Source of the DNA: Linnemannia schmuckeri
Taxonomy: Eukaryota; Mortierellomycota; Mortierellomycetes; Mortierellales; Mortierellaceae
Reading direction: 5' to 3'
Length of the DNA stretch: 64,000 bases
Assembly (NCBI GenBank): GCA_029449235.1
Contig: JANATG010000006.1
Coordinates: forward strand, 2,108,001 to 2,172,000
In this document: positions 22,278-31,247 of the stretch, piece after piece
How positions within the stretch are numbered: position 1 is the stretch's first letter
Layout of the letters: every line of letters starts with the position of its first letter
Notes under the pieces: generated by a model
The model's database searches: none
Seen by the model: the letters and a program-made list of their open reading frames with translations, nothing else
Told to the model about the DNA's origin: nothing
Translations under genes and position numbers: made by a program

Positions 22278-22332
22278 CTAAAAAAAAAAAGAAGAGGCGC
22301 TCCCGGGGCTTCGCACCGGGTACACCTCTAGT

Positions 22333-22599
22333 CTCTCTCTAAGCTTAAAAAAACTTGGCGTGTCCTGCTTTAGCTAAGTCAAACGTAACGGCCAACCCGA
22401 GAATTGAACCCGGCCACCTACTCTACAGAGGATATCTGTAATATTTTATTTTAATAAAACGTAATGGCAACCACCATTTCAGCCCCCTTTTTTTTTGTCT
22501 TCCGTTGAAGCTGTGAGGAGTCTTTCATTACAGCCATGAAGAGCAGCGGCAATTATTGCGTAGAGTCAGGTTGTGGACCGGATTACGATTGATGGATGG
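22333..22599. repeat. Composite repeat, tandem copy 2, left part
   Basis: Left part of the second direct copy. It repeats the start, the B-box-like stretch (~22390-22425) and the retroelement-tail segment (from ~22497) of copy 1. It is interrupted at 22599 by the RNase H retroelement; the copy resumes at 26069. Confidence 0.8.
22582..22599. repeat. 18-bp target-site duplication, left copy
   Basis: ATTACGATTGATGGATGG here is repeated exactly at 26051-26068, directly after the element's poly(A). The uninterrupted relative of the site in copy 1 (about 20746-20765) shows what the pre-insertion sequence looked like. Confidence 0.9.
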
Positions 22600-25051
22600 A
22601 GATAAGAGGGTTGAGGGTATTAAGGAGTGTTGCCTGCAAGGGACATGCTCCGGTTCTTTTACTACCTTTCTTTCTTCGCTGTCCTTTTATGATTCTTTTT
22701 ACGCGTCTTCTTCTTTATTACCAAATTCTTCTTTTCTCGCTACCGCGGCGTCGGAAGTTTGTCCTGCCTTGTCTTGTGAGCCAACGGTTTCTTCTACTTC
22801 TCCTTCTTCTCCTTTGATCTCTCCTTCCGACTTCGATCCCTTGTTATCATCCTTGTTATCATCTGTTCCCCACTTGGGGTTCTCGTTTTCATCTGATCCT
22901 TCCCTTGTCTTTGACGTCTCCTCTTACTTTACTATTAATCCACCTGTTATCACATCCTTTTCTTCTCCCTCTCTTGTTCCATCTTCTTCTTCTGTCCATC
23001 CCTCTTCTTTTGTTTCCTCCTCTCTGTCTCATTCCTCTCATCCTACCTTTCCCCTTGCTGCCCCCTCCACAATCCCTCCAATAGCTTCTCTCTCCCTAAT
23101 ACCTCTTTCCTTTCTATCTAGTGTACCACCTATCGATCTTTTATCTGCACCCGTCTCTTCTTTATTATTCGATCCCTCGCTTCCTCCACCTCCCTCTCCA
23201 CCCTCCCCTCTTCCTCCCCTCTCACTTCCTTTGCCAGTCAGCTCATTGCCATCTTCGCCACAGCCACATTATCCACCACTTACACTCTCACCTCCTCCGT
23301 CCTCACTATCCCCGGCTTCGCCGCCCGTAGTCACCCCAGTTACAGTCTCGTCGCCTATCGTCATCCCAGTCCCAGTCTCGAGCCCTGTACTCTCTGCTAC
23401 ATCTGATCGACCTGCACCTCTCCTCACCTGCACAGACACACCATTCAACACGCCAGCTACCTCCACTCCAACACCTGTATCCATTCTTTTATCTCCTCAC
23501 ACTCAATCTCCTCTTCCACCCAATGCAACTGACCCTAGCTTCGAGCGGGCAGTCGCCTTCCTGGACAGCACCTGCAGACACCGTCTCCTTCGTCCCGCGG
23601 CAGAATACAACGCCGAGATCCTACGCATTACCTGCGAGACCAAGAAGCTTCAGGCGAAGAACACCACCAAGTATGACGCCCTTAGAGCTCAGTATCGGGA
23701 GCAACTTGCTAAGAGACCGCAAGACCTAACCGCCATGCTGTCCAACGTCGACCATGAAGCTGTCAATGCAGCTGCGCGTGTTCAGTCTGTTGCTAGTCGA
23801 CGCATGACCGTTGCCCTTGGAATACGTCGCCGAGCCACCGAGGCTGTCAATGAGTACCGGACTCGCCACCTTGATTCTCTCCGTTCGGATATGGAAACCA
23901 GACTGATCAGAGCAGCAGTGGAATCTCGTTTACAGGAATCCCTTCGAGCCAGAAAGCAACAGGAAGCAGAGGCACTTTGTCTTCAGCACTACTCTGTTGT
24001 CTCACGCTTGCAAGAGTCCCTCCGCGACAGGAAACAACAGCAGCAACAGGAAAAAAAGGCTTACCGTCTTCACCATCGCTCGGTCGTCTCTCGCCTAAAG
24101 GAGACGATACCCCGGCCCAAGAAGACTCAACCACTACGCAAATCAGCCTTTGACACAACCTCGAACTTCCCTTTGCAAGAACGGTACCGAGTCCAACCGC
24201 TCGCAGCATCAGGCCCCCTCACCACAACCTTCGGCCCACTTTGTCTCTCACCGACGGAAGCAGCGTCCATGCGAACAATACAGGACACACCAGTAGATAA
24301 CTCCACCCCCCGAGTTTTGTACTCGGATGGATCTCTTCTAAACTCAGGAACATCCGACGTGTCACTGGCTTTTGGAGTGGTGGACCTTACTCAGGACAAT
24401 CCCCTGACAGTACAAGGACGAACGGACGGTCATGCATCCTCGGCCAAGTCTGAGCTCATGGGTTTACTAGCCGCAGTCCTGTCAGCACCTCCGGAACAAA
24501 ACATTGTGGTCAAACTGGACAATCAGTCGGTGGTGGAACAGTATCATCATATGGTGAAGAATCGCCAAGATGCCTTACCGAGGAAACGATTCAGGAGCAC
24601 TTATGCGGGTATCTGGGCGGTATTATGGCAGGTTGTGAAATCTCGGCCAGGCAAAGTCGAAGTGGTATGGATCAAGGGACACAACAACATTCAAGGAAAT
24701 GAGCTAGCGGATCAGGCGGCAAAGGCGGCAGCACAGAGTGTTACGGTGCCTTTGGTGGTGGATCTTACTCAGCAGACGGACATCAGAGCTTTGCACATTG
24801 CAATGGCGGGCTTGTCGAAATCGATCTGCGACAGCTCCTCAAACAACAATCGACAATCCGCCATCATCAAGTCTGGATATCACAAAGACGGGTCAAGAGG
24901 ACGATCTTGGACATTGACGATGTGGAATGGAGTTCGACCATGGCCCATGTCCATGACAGACGCGCCGTCTTCACCTTCTACAGCAACAGCAAGGACTCCC
25001 ACCAACGAACACATCATATCAAGAAGCTGCATGGAATGTTGCCAACATTGA
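22592..25051 (+). CDS. Retroelement protein: Ser/Pro-rich, coiled coil, RNase H
   Basis: The first in-frame ATG near the element is at 22592, inside the left target duplication, so the element itself lacks its own start here. Residues 1-~310 are Ser/Pro/Leu-rich and low in complexity. Residues ~315-530 form a charged helical region with three tandem variants of an SRLQESLRxRKQQ-like unit. An RNase HI domain follows with the catalytic set in place: D579 (YSDGS), E621 (AKSELMG), D643 (KLDNQS), the GHNNIQGNELADQ histidine and D707. After about residue 735 the true reading continues in another frame (see next entry), and the last ~80 residues of this frame are probably out of register. Confidence 0.75.
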   Translation: MDGDKRVEGIKECCLQGTCSGSFTTFLSSLSFYDSFYASSSLLPNSSFLATAASEVCPALSCEPTVSSTSPSSPLISPSDFDPLLSSLLSSVPHLGFSFSSDPSLVFDVSSYFTINPPVITSFSSPSLVPSSSSVHPSSFVSSSLSHSSHPTFPLAAPSTIPPIASLSLIPLSFLSSVPPIDLLSAPVSSLLFDPSLPPPPSPPSPLPPLSLPLPVSSLPSSPQPHYPPLTLSPPPSSLSPASPPVVTPVTVSSPIVIPVPVSSPVLSATSDRPAPLLTCTDTPFNTPATSTPTPVSILLSPHTQSPLPPNATDPSFERAVAFLDSTCRHRLLRPAAEYNAEILRITCETKKLQAKNTTKYDALRAQYREQLAKRPQDLTAMLSNVDHEAVNAAARVQSVASRRMTVALGIRRRATEAVNEYRTRHLDSLRSDMETRLIRAAVESRLQESLRARKQQEAEALCLQHYSVVSRLQESLRDRKQQQQQEKKAYRLHHRSVVSRLKETIPRPKKTQPLRKSAFDTTSNFPLQERYRVQPLAASGPLTTTFGPLCLSPTEAASMRTIQDTPVDNSTPRVLYSDGSLLNSGTSDVSLAFGVVDLTQDNPLTVQGRTDGHASSAKSELMGLLAAVLSAPPEQNIVVKLDNQSVVEQYHHMVKNRQDALPRKRFRSTYAGIWAVLWQVVKSRPGKVEVVWIKGHNNIQGNELADQAAKAAAQSVTVPLVVDLTQQTDIRALHIAMAGLSKSICDSSSNNNRQSAIIKSGYHKDGSRGRSWTLTMWNGVRPWPMSMTDAPSSPSTATARTPTNEHIISRSCMECCQH

Positions 25052-26050
25052 ACTCCATGCAGGCTCGGAAGCCTGATTTGTACTCAACCTGCCTGTGTCG
25101 ACAATGTGAGCAGGAGGAGGAAGACAATGAGCACGTCTGGAGATGCCCCTCTACTGTTGAGACAACCACTGCGATATGGAAGGAGGCCATGGGCAAGATT
25201 GATGAATGGGGCGTTCAGGCAACAAATAGCTACAATGCCGCCAGGAAGCGTGAACACAAGCGAGCAACTGACAATGGTCGTCAAGCACCACGGCCAGTAC
25301 CCATATACTGGCAGTCCCCCTCGGATGCGGATCATATTCGGGGATTCTCTTCTATCGGTGGAGCTCGAGCCGTGCACAGCGGTAGTCCTGCTCCCGATCG
25401 TGATGAAAACCCCAAGTGGCACGTTTCGGACCTTCTTCGCGGAATCACCCCCAAGAGCAAGTTGACTGAGTGGTCCTCGGCCTTCAAGACCCCACAGTCC
25501 ATTGCCAAGACGGTCCTTCACAAGTTTATTGGCTACCTGGAGACGCAGGCCTCAGAACTGATCTGGAAACCCCGATGCTCCACGACGATCGCGCGGGAGC
25601 AGACGCAAGGCATCACTGCCAAGGACAAAACATCCAAATACACCGGCGCCCGAGGTGACTGGAGTCGAGGATATGGTTACATCACGCGTGATGGGTTCTG
25701 CCCGTGTGGCGCTTCGCTAGCCACACATAAGGATCGAATCTGCCCTGGAGCGACCAAGGAACCATGCACAGCTGATGAGCGGCTGTTGGATAGTCTGTTG
25801 GGAAAGAGGAAGTTGTCACTGATGGAGAGGATGGGAAGAATCCCCTTCATTCGTATCTAGTTTTATTTTTTCTTCCGTTTTTGCTGTAAAGAGCAGCGAC
25901 AATTGTTGCGCAGAGCCAGGCTCCGGGTCGGACTGTGACTGGCGGATGGTGTACTGAAGAGTTTGGTCTGTAGTCCCCTTTACTTCCAAATGCCTCCTTT
26001 GTACTGTTTGTCAGAGAAATAAAATTGTGTACAAAAAAAAAAAAAAAAAA
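22600..26050 (+). mobile_element. Non-LTR-type retroelement with RNase H, no RT
   Basis: The element is 3.45 kb, flanked by a perfect 18-bp target-site duplication. It ends in an AATAAA-type signal (~26018) and an A-run (26033-26051), the signature of target-primed or poly(A)-dependent retroposition. It encodes a Ser/Pro-rich region, a coiled coil, an RNase HI domain and two zinc-knuckle-like motifs, but no endonuclease or reverse transcriptase domain was found in any frame. It is either a 5'-truncated or internally deleted LINE, or a non-autonomous family moved by an autonomous partner with the same tail. Confidence 0.85.
24820..25860 (+). pseudogene. C-terminal part of the retroelement protein, frameshifted
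   Basis: Downstream of the RNase H domain the protein-like signal moves to a different frame around 24795-24840 (GLVEIDLRQLLKQQ onward) and runs to a stop at 25858-25860. It holds a LINE-type zinc knuckle CRQC-x8-H-x3-C (~25096-25140) and a second small motif CPCGASLATHKDRIC near the end. A relative of the last ~85 residues is conserved in the truncated copy at 27129-27387. The shift may be a mutation, a sequencing error or a programmed frameshift. Confidence 0.7.
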
Positions 26051-26068
26051 ATTACGATTGATGGATGG
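26051..26068. repeat. 18-bp target-site duplication, right copy
   Basis: Exact repeat of 22582-22599, directly joined to the element's poly(A). Confidence 0.9.
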
Positions 26069-26895
26069 CGCTTGAAAGAGTTTGGTCTGTAGTCTCCCTT
26101 CACTCTCAAATGCCTCCCTTGGGCTTTTTACCATGGAAAAAAAGTTGCGTACAAAAAAAAAATCTAGGCGCTGGCTGTGTAAATGCTTGTATTTCATTTG
26201 TTTTCATACTTTGATGATCGTGTCAGAGCACAAACGACTGGCCGTTTTTTTTCATCTGAGTGCACAGGCTGCACATCCGTTTATTTTTTTCTATCTTTTC
26301 TTTTTGTTCTTGATTGTTCATGCTTTTTGTGGGCTTCCGGGTACTCTGTCACACAATGGTGTCGTGGATCGAAGTCGGATGTTGGGAGCGGACTATAGCA
26401 GAGATTGATTGGTCCGATGAGCAGAATGGTGTGGAAAAGCTGCGGATGGGCGTGGGAAGGGAATGATAATGAGAGGTATATTTCGAGACTTTCGGGTTAC
26501 TTTACGTAGACAGGAATCGAATCCTCCTTCGCGTAGCGAAGGTCCTCACGAAGTGAGGTCTATTGGACCAATTAATCAAGTGAACAATAGAGGCGGTCAT
26601 AAAAAAGAGCCTCGCTCTTCTTTCGGTTTTCAGTGCATCGAGCTTTTCTTAGTACGAGAAGGGGAAAAAAAAAAGCGCCGAACTTCTCACAACGCTGTCG
26701 TAGCCTGCTCAAACCTGGGCGATCAAGAGGGAAGTGGCGTGCCATGGTGCCATGAAAATACTTGACCCTCTTACGTGTATCACTTACTAGCGTCTTGAGG
26801 ACTTTTAGGGGTTTTCAACAACTCAGAACCCGTTTCCGAACCACTAAAAAAAAGAAGAGGCGCTCCTGGGGCTTCGCACTGGGTACACCTCTAGT
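26069..26895. repeat. Composite repeat, tandem copy 2, right part
   Basis: It continues copy 2 after the retroelement: CGCTTGAAAGAGTTTGG, the GTCGTGGATCGAAGTCGG segment, the double-hairpin/tRNA-like block (26500-26570) and the terminal GGTACACCTCTAGT. It lacks the ~600-bp inverted-repeat segment found in copy 1. Confidence 0.8.
26500..26570 (-). ncRNA. tRNA-like double-hairpin block, copy 2
   Basis: Same two hairpins as copy 1 (26526-26542 and 26544-26558) with identical arms. The T-arm-like stem is AGGA-TTCGAT-TCCT and the outer stem has one mismatch. Conservation of both arms while flanking bases differ suggests the fold matters or the copies are recent. Confidence 0.4.
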
Positions 26896-26942
26896 AGTTA
26901 AAAAAAAGTCAAAAAACCTTCAGATGGAAGGCACAAAAATAG

Positions 26943-26950
26943 TGACAACA

Positions 26951-26983
<33 letters not shown>

Positions 26984-27023
26984 TCCTGATTCTGGCGCCT
27001 TAGACCAACTCGGCCATATTGCC
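26943..27023 (-). tRNA. tRNA-Leu (anticodon CAG)
   Basis: An 81-nt class II tRNA. The acceptor stem GGCAATA/TGTTGTC pairs with wobbles and the discriminator is A. The D-arm has GCC/GGC, the anticodon stem CCAGA/TCTGG has loop ATCAGGA (anticodon CAG, reading CUG), there is a short variable arm, and the T-arm GTGGG/CCCAC has loop TTCAAAT. No intron is needed. It is flanked on both sides by retroelement-derived sequence. Confidence 0.93.
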
Positions 27024-27075
27024 TTATATATTCGGTTAAAGATTATATAGATTGTTATTCATGCATTACTGACAT

Positions 27076-27120
27076 CACGTGATATACTTCACGTGGTTTA
27101 TCACGCGACTCTGGCACGTG
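27076..27120. promoter_or_regulatory. Three CACGTG motifs in 45 bp
   Basis: CACGTG occurs at 27076-27081, 27090-27095 and 27115-27120, between the tRNA-Leu 5' end and a truncated retroelement. CACGTG is the bHLH (Cbf1/E-box) core. Binding is inference. Confidence 0.4.
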
Positions 27121-27128
27121 GCCGTGGA

Positions 27129-27632
27129 CACAAGGCATCTCCGTCAAGAACAAGACCTCCAAGTACACAGGTCCCCGAGGTGACTGGAGTCAGGGATACG
27201 GCTACATCACACAAGATGGTTTTTGCCCGTGTGGCGCTTCGCTAGCCACACATGAGAATGGGCGCTGCCCTGGAGCGTCCATGGATCCACGCGCGGCCGA
27301 TGAGCGGTTACTGGATAGTTTGTTGGGAAGGAGGAGATTGTCATTAATGAAGAGGATGGGAAGAATTCCTTTTCTTCGTGTTTAGTTTTATTTTCTTCTA
27401 TTGGAGCTGTGAGGAGCAGCGGCAATTGTTGCGCAGAGCCAGGTTGTGGACTGAACTGCGACTGGTGAATGTTGGAAGAGTTTGATATGTAGTCCCCTTT
27501 CACTATGAAATGCCTTCCTTGGGGCTTTCAATGGAGAAATAAAATTGTGTATGTACGAAAAAAAGAAAAAAGGATACTGGCTCATTTGCAGAAGAAATAA
27601 AGCTGCGAACGAAAAAAAAAAAAAAAAAAAAA
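27129..27632 (+). mobile_element. 5'-truncated copy of the RNase H retroelement
   Basis: It begins abruptly at a sequence matching ~25604 of the full element and keeps the last ~85 codons in frame, including the CPCGASLATH zinc motif and the end MKRMGRIPFLRV, with a stop near 27385-27387. The shared 3' tail follows (GAGGAGCAGCGGCAATTGTTGCG region), with AATAAA near 27538 and A-rich ends (27559 onward, with an A22 run to 27633). Changes from the full copy are mostly conservative. It lies ~105 bp from the 5' end of the tRNA gene. Confidence 0.8.
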
Positions 27633-27633
27633 A

Positions 27634-30600
27634 GGGGGATACTGGTACTGGGGAGGCTTGTGATAGACGAGAAAAAGAAATGGGTACTTGGTAACGTGTT
27701 GTGGTCCTTTAAATTTTCGTTGACCGCCATCTGTTCAAAAAATCTTCTCAACGAAAAAGCTATCGTACACTTTGCCTGTATGGAGCAGGACCTCATTTCC
27801 TCAAAAAAGGAAAATACAGCGCACGCTCACTCAACATGAAATCCGCGGGTGTCACTTTATTTATCACTTTCCTTTCCTGCGTTTGTATTATGCGTCCTCG
27901 TACCTATTGATGCACCGTAGATCTAATCCCGATCCAAAATAGAAAAGAAATATGTTATTTCTGCACCAACGTTGTGATATTCATCGCGTTTATGCCCTGG
28001 AATTTGCCATCTGCCATTTTTTCATGGTATGCAACAATACCTCGATTTAGTCCACGCTGGGTATGTTCTTTTATGCACCTTTTTTGACTAAAAAAACCAC
28101 GAGACGCTCAATGCTCCAATCGTTGAAAAAGAGAACTGTATGACGCTACAAACACATCACAATTGGACCGCACTCACCATCCGCCTTTCCTCATCTCGAT
28201 TTTTTTGTTCCTGTGTTGTAACCTCATCTCACAATTGACAATTCCTCCGGAACAGACATTTTCCTCCAGCAAAAAGAAAACGAACAATAAGAGATGGGCC
28301 AAGAGACAAGGGAGAGTAAAGGAAGAATCGATACTCTAGAATCTGTCTCCCTCAAACGATCTCCCCTCGCTTTCGCTGTACCCCTTGTTTTTCTTCCAGT
28401 ACCTTCCAAGTAACAATGCAGTTTTTCGAATGAAGGTAAAATGATCAAGGTTAAATACCACAAAAAAAACGAGCGACACGCGAGTTTGCAGGTCAGGCTA
28501 GGCTGAGCGGGTGTGAAAAAGTTTCCTTGTTAGTATCAGCCATGTACTGTACAGTACAATAGCACCCAAAAAAAGAAAAATGAAACTAAAACGCGCTTCC
28601 GGTTCTTGTTGACACGGGGTCTGAGGGCCAAGAGGTGCTTACTTTTTTTTTACCATACAAAATAACAATCGCACTGAAACAATGGCGGCAAGAAAATATA
28701 GTTTTTGCACATCTTTTTTTGGGGTCTTCTTCTTTTGTTGGTATCCCCGATAAGAGGGGTGGCTTTTTTTGTTTGTATACGAAGAAAAGATGACATCGTA
28801 ATCTAGTGGTCTCTTAAAAAAGTATCAGACTCGAATCCTCGTCTTGTGATGGAACCACCGCAGCGCTGTCCACGTTTTCTCTTCTTGGAAGTATCTGACA
28901 TCTTTTTTTCTACGATAGAAACCCCAGCTCCATATCATCTTGTAATTTGCATTCATAGAAAGAACCCAGAGAAGAAACCATGTGGATGCTACAAAAAAAA
29001 TAGCTTCACATGGATTCTTGTTGGATATTGCCTTAGGCTTACAACCTGACAATGACCAATGGTTGAAACCATTTGCCAGACATGATTTTTTGTGGAGGTG
29101 AAAATGGCGGAGGGGTGGAGGAGGAAGATCCACTGGATGCCGGGCAGTCATACACATGGACCGGTTCATTGGAGACAAAAAACCCCTCCAAAAGAGCAAA
29201 CCAAGAACAAAAAAAGCCTGGGCTTAGGCCTTCATCACACTTCAACGAAAAAAAAGCGAGCATGAAAACAACTAAAATCTAAATCTGAAAGAGAAAAGAC
29301 GGATGGAATACCGAGAAAATACGGACACAAACTGAGGCTTTCATCGAGAAATAGTGCATCTCTCCTCTCACCAATTAAGTCTACGAAGGGTAATGTGTGC
29401 ATGTAAGCTTGATGTAAGGTCAGCAAGTATGTAAGTGGAAAAGGTGCATTTTTTGTGTGTGGGTATTGGCTGGTTTGTCAAAAGGCCTCAAAAGAAACTT
29501 TGGAAAGGACTGGGCTCGGAATTCCAGGAAAACGTCGAACGGACTCTTTCCCCTTTTTCAGGTGTGTGTGTGATGGTGCTCTTTTCGTGTATTGTAACAC
29601 AACCTACCACATTTAATGTTCCACCAGTGGTTGTGTCCACGTTCCCATCGACGTTTCCTCTTTAAGGGTAGACGTCCACGGGAGTGGAGTAAGGAGGAGT
29701 AGTGATGGGGTAGGGGTTGTTAAAGTAAGAAGCACAGAGAAAAGAGGAGAGAGAGAAAGAGAGAGAGAAAGAGAGGAAACTGAGAGTGAAAAGGGAAAGG
29801 CAGAAGGAAAAGGTACAGTCTACCAGAGCACTTAGGTTTTTTTTTTTTATTTCTTCGGCACTTAGGCAAGGTGGGTCCATCATTGGTATCGGGCAGTTAG
29901 TGGTTTAAAAGGAATCCCTCAAGATCCAGCTCGGGCAGAAGAGGAAGTGAAAGTGAAACAAAAACGACGTCTAGACCGCAGCACCAATTTTCCAGTGCAC
30001 CGCTACTCCTAAAAAAGAAAGGAAGGCAAGAAGCATGAATACGGGACGGAGAAGAGCTGAGATGGATTTTAGGGCCGTGCGTCTCTCGTCGCAGGGGTTT
30101 GTTGGCTGCGCGTGCCTGAATGGTTGGCCAGTAATTAATTTTGAAAAAAATAACTTTTTCTCTCTTGAACACTCACTGCTTACTCATTCAATCGCAAAAA
30201 AAAAAAAAAAAAAAAATGAGCAAATCAAGCAGGCAATCAGCGTGAATCAGGGAAGTGTTTATTGTTTTTCTCTTTGTATGCGATTCGATTAAGCAGCCGA
30301 CCACTCAGGCCTAATTTGCACCATCCCCGGTAAACCTGTTGACGTTGCATCCCTGGTAAACACAGGAAATAAAAAAAAAACACAACGGCGTGAAAAAAAT
30401 AAGCGACCTTTTTTTTGATTCGCTGTCTCGAGGACAAAGCCAGGGAATCGTCGAGGATGGTCAACGTGCGAGTGGAAGTTTTGGTTGATTCTTAATCTTT
30501 ATCGCACCTTGAGCCATTGCCTTTTTTCAGCTACTCTACCCTAGCCTCTCACCATCCCTAATTCGCACCGTTCGATGCCTTGCCTTGATTTTTTTTTGTT

Positions 30601-31100
30601 TGGCGTTCTTAGGCTACTGTTTTTATTCATGCATTTGTAACCATGACAGCAATAAAGAAAAAACCTTGTTCATACTTCCTCTGCCATTCTTGGCCGTATG
30701 GACAGACTAAAACGATCGTTCTCTCTGTCTACCGATGTTAAACTCAGTCCCTTGTCCTTCGTGATTCCATGAGCCAAGCTTTGTTGCCTTCCTTCCTTCG
30801 CTTCTGCTGCATCTTTCTCCAGAGACGCTGAGTTGAACAGAACAAAGATGCTTTCAGCGAATGATAACGCGTTGTTGGTCATCCACCCATCCTTTACCGA
30901 CCAATCCACGTTCCCAATTCTCTTCCCAGCAAACCAATCATCCTTTGTTCCCTCAGCCAGGAGCTCACTCATACGTCCCTCTGTCGTTCATCTCGCCTTT
31001 TCATCTTTTTCTACTCTCTACTTTCAACCAAATGCTCTCGCCTCACATAAGGGGAATTTTTGGTTCATTAATACTTTATTCAAGCCCCTCACTCTGTGCC
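27634..31100. other. Gene-poor region, 3.5 kb
   Basis: No convincing gene on either strand. Features seen: an A21 run (30196-30216), a GA/CT-rich patch (29740-29820) and a tRNA-like fragment at 28794-28851. Open frames of 100-124 codons (for example 28825-29199 and 30670-30972, both minus) show no family resemblance. Confidence 0.5.
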
Positions 31101-31114
31101 CTCCCGACCCTGAG

Positions 31115-31122
31115 TATATAAG
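31115..31122 (+). promoter_or_regulatory. TATA box of the MFS transporter gene
   Basis: TATATAAG lies ~126 bp before the ATG at 31248, followed by a C-rich and then CT-rich leader. Good position and sequence for a core promoter. Confidence 0.65.
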
Positions 31123-31247
31123 GGTCCACAACCCCCCACAGTTGTTTTTGTTCTTCAGTCTCTACAACTCACTCCTCTTTACCTCCTCCCTTCCTCTCTT
31201 CCTCTTCTCTTTTTCCTTTCGCCTCCCCCCCTTTACTTCTTTCAACA

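Larger units (their letters stand above)
20481..22332. repeat. Composite repeat, tandem copy 1
   Basis: First of two direct tandem copies. In order: a start resembling TCTCTCTACTCTTAAAAAAA; a Pol III B-box-like stretch (GGGTTCAATTCCC on the minus strand, ~20550-20575); a retroelement-tail segment (from ~20661, CTTCCGTTGAGGCTGTGAGG); a segment from ~20757 (CGCTTGAAAGAGTTTGG); the double hairpin/tRNA-like block at 21850-21930; T-rich runs with AGGGGTTTT motifs; and an end at GGTACACCTCTAGT. Relative to copy 2 it carries ~600 extra bases (about 21231-21837) with strong inverted repeats. No coding capacity is seen. Confidence 0.8.

Noticed and set aside
28825..29199. 124-codon minus-strand frame
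   Set aside because: Trp/Phe/His-rich without domain features; lies in a gene-poor, repeat-containing region.
30670..30972. 100-codon minus-strand frame upstream of the MFS transporter
   Set aside because: Composition is fairly protein-like, but there is no recognised motif and it overlaps the probable promoter zone; kept only as a weak possibility.
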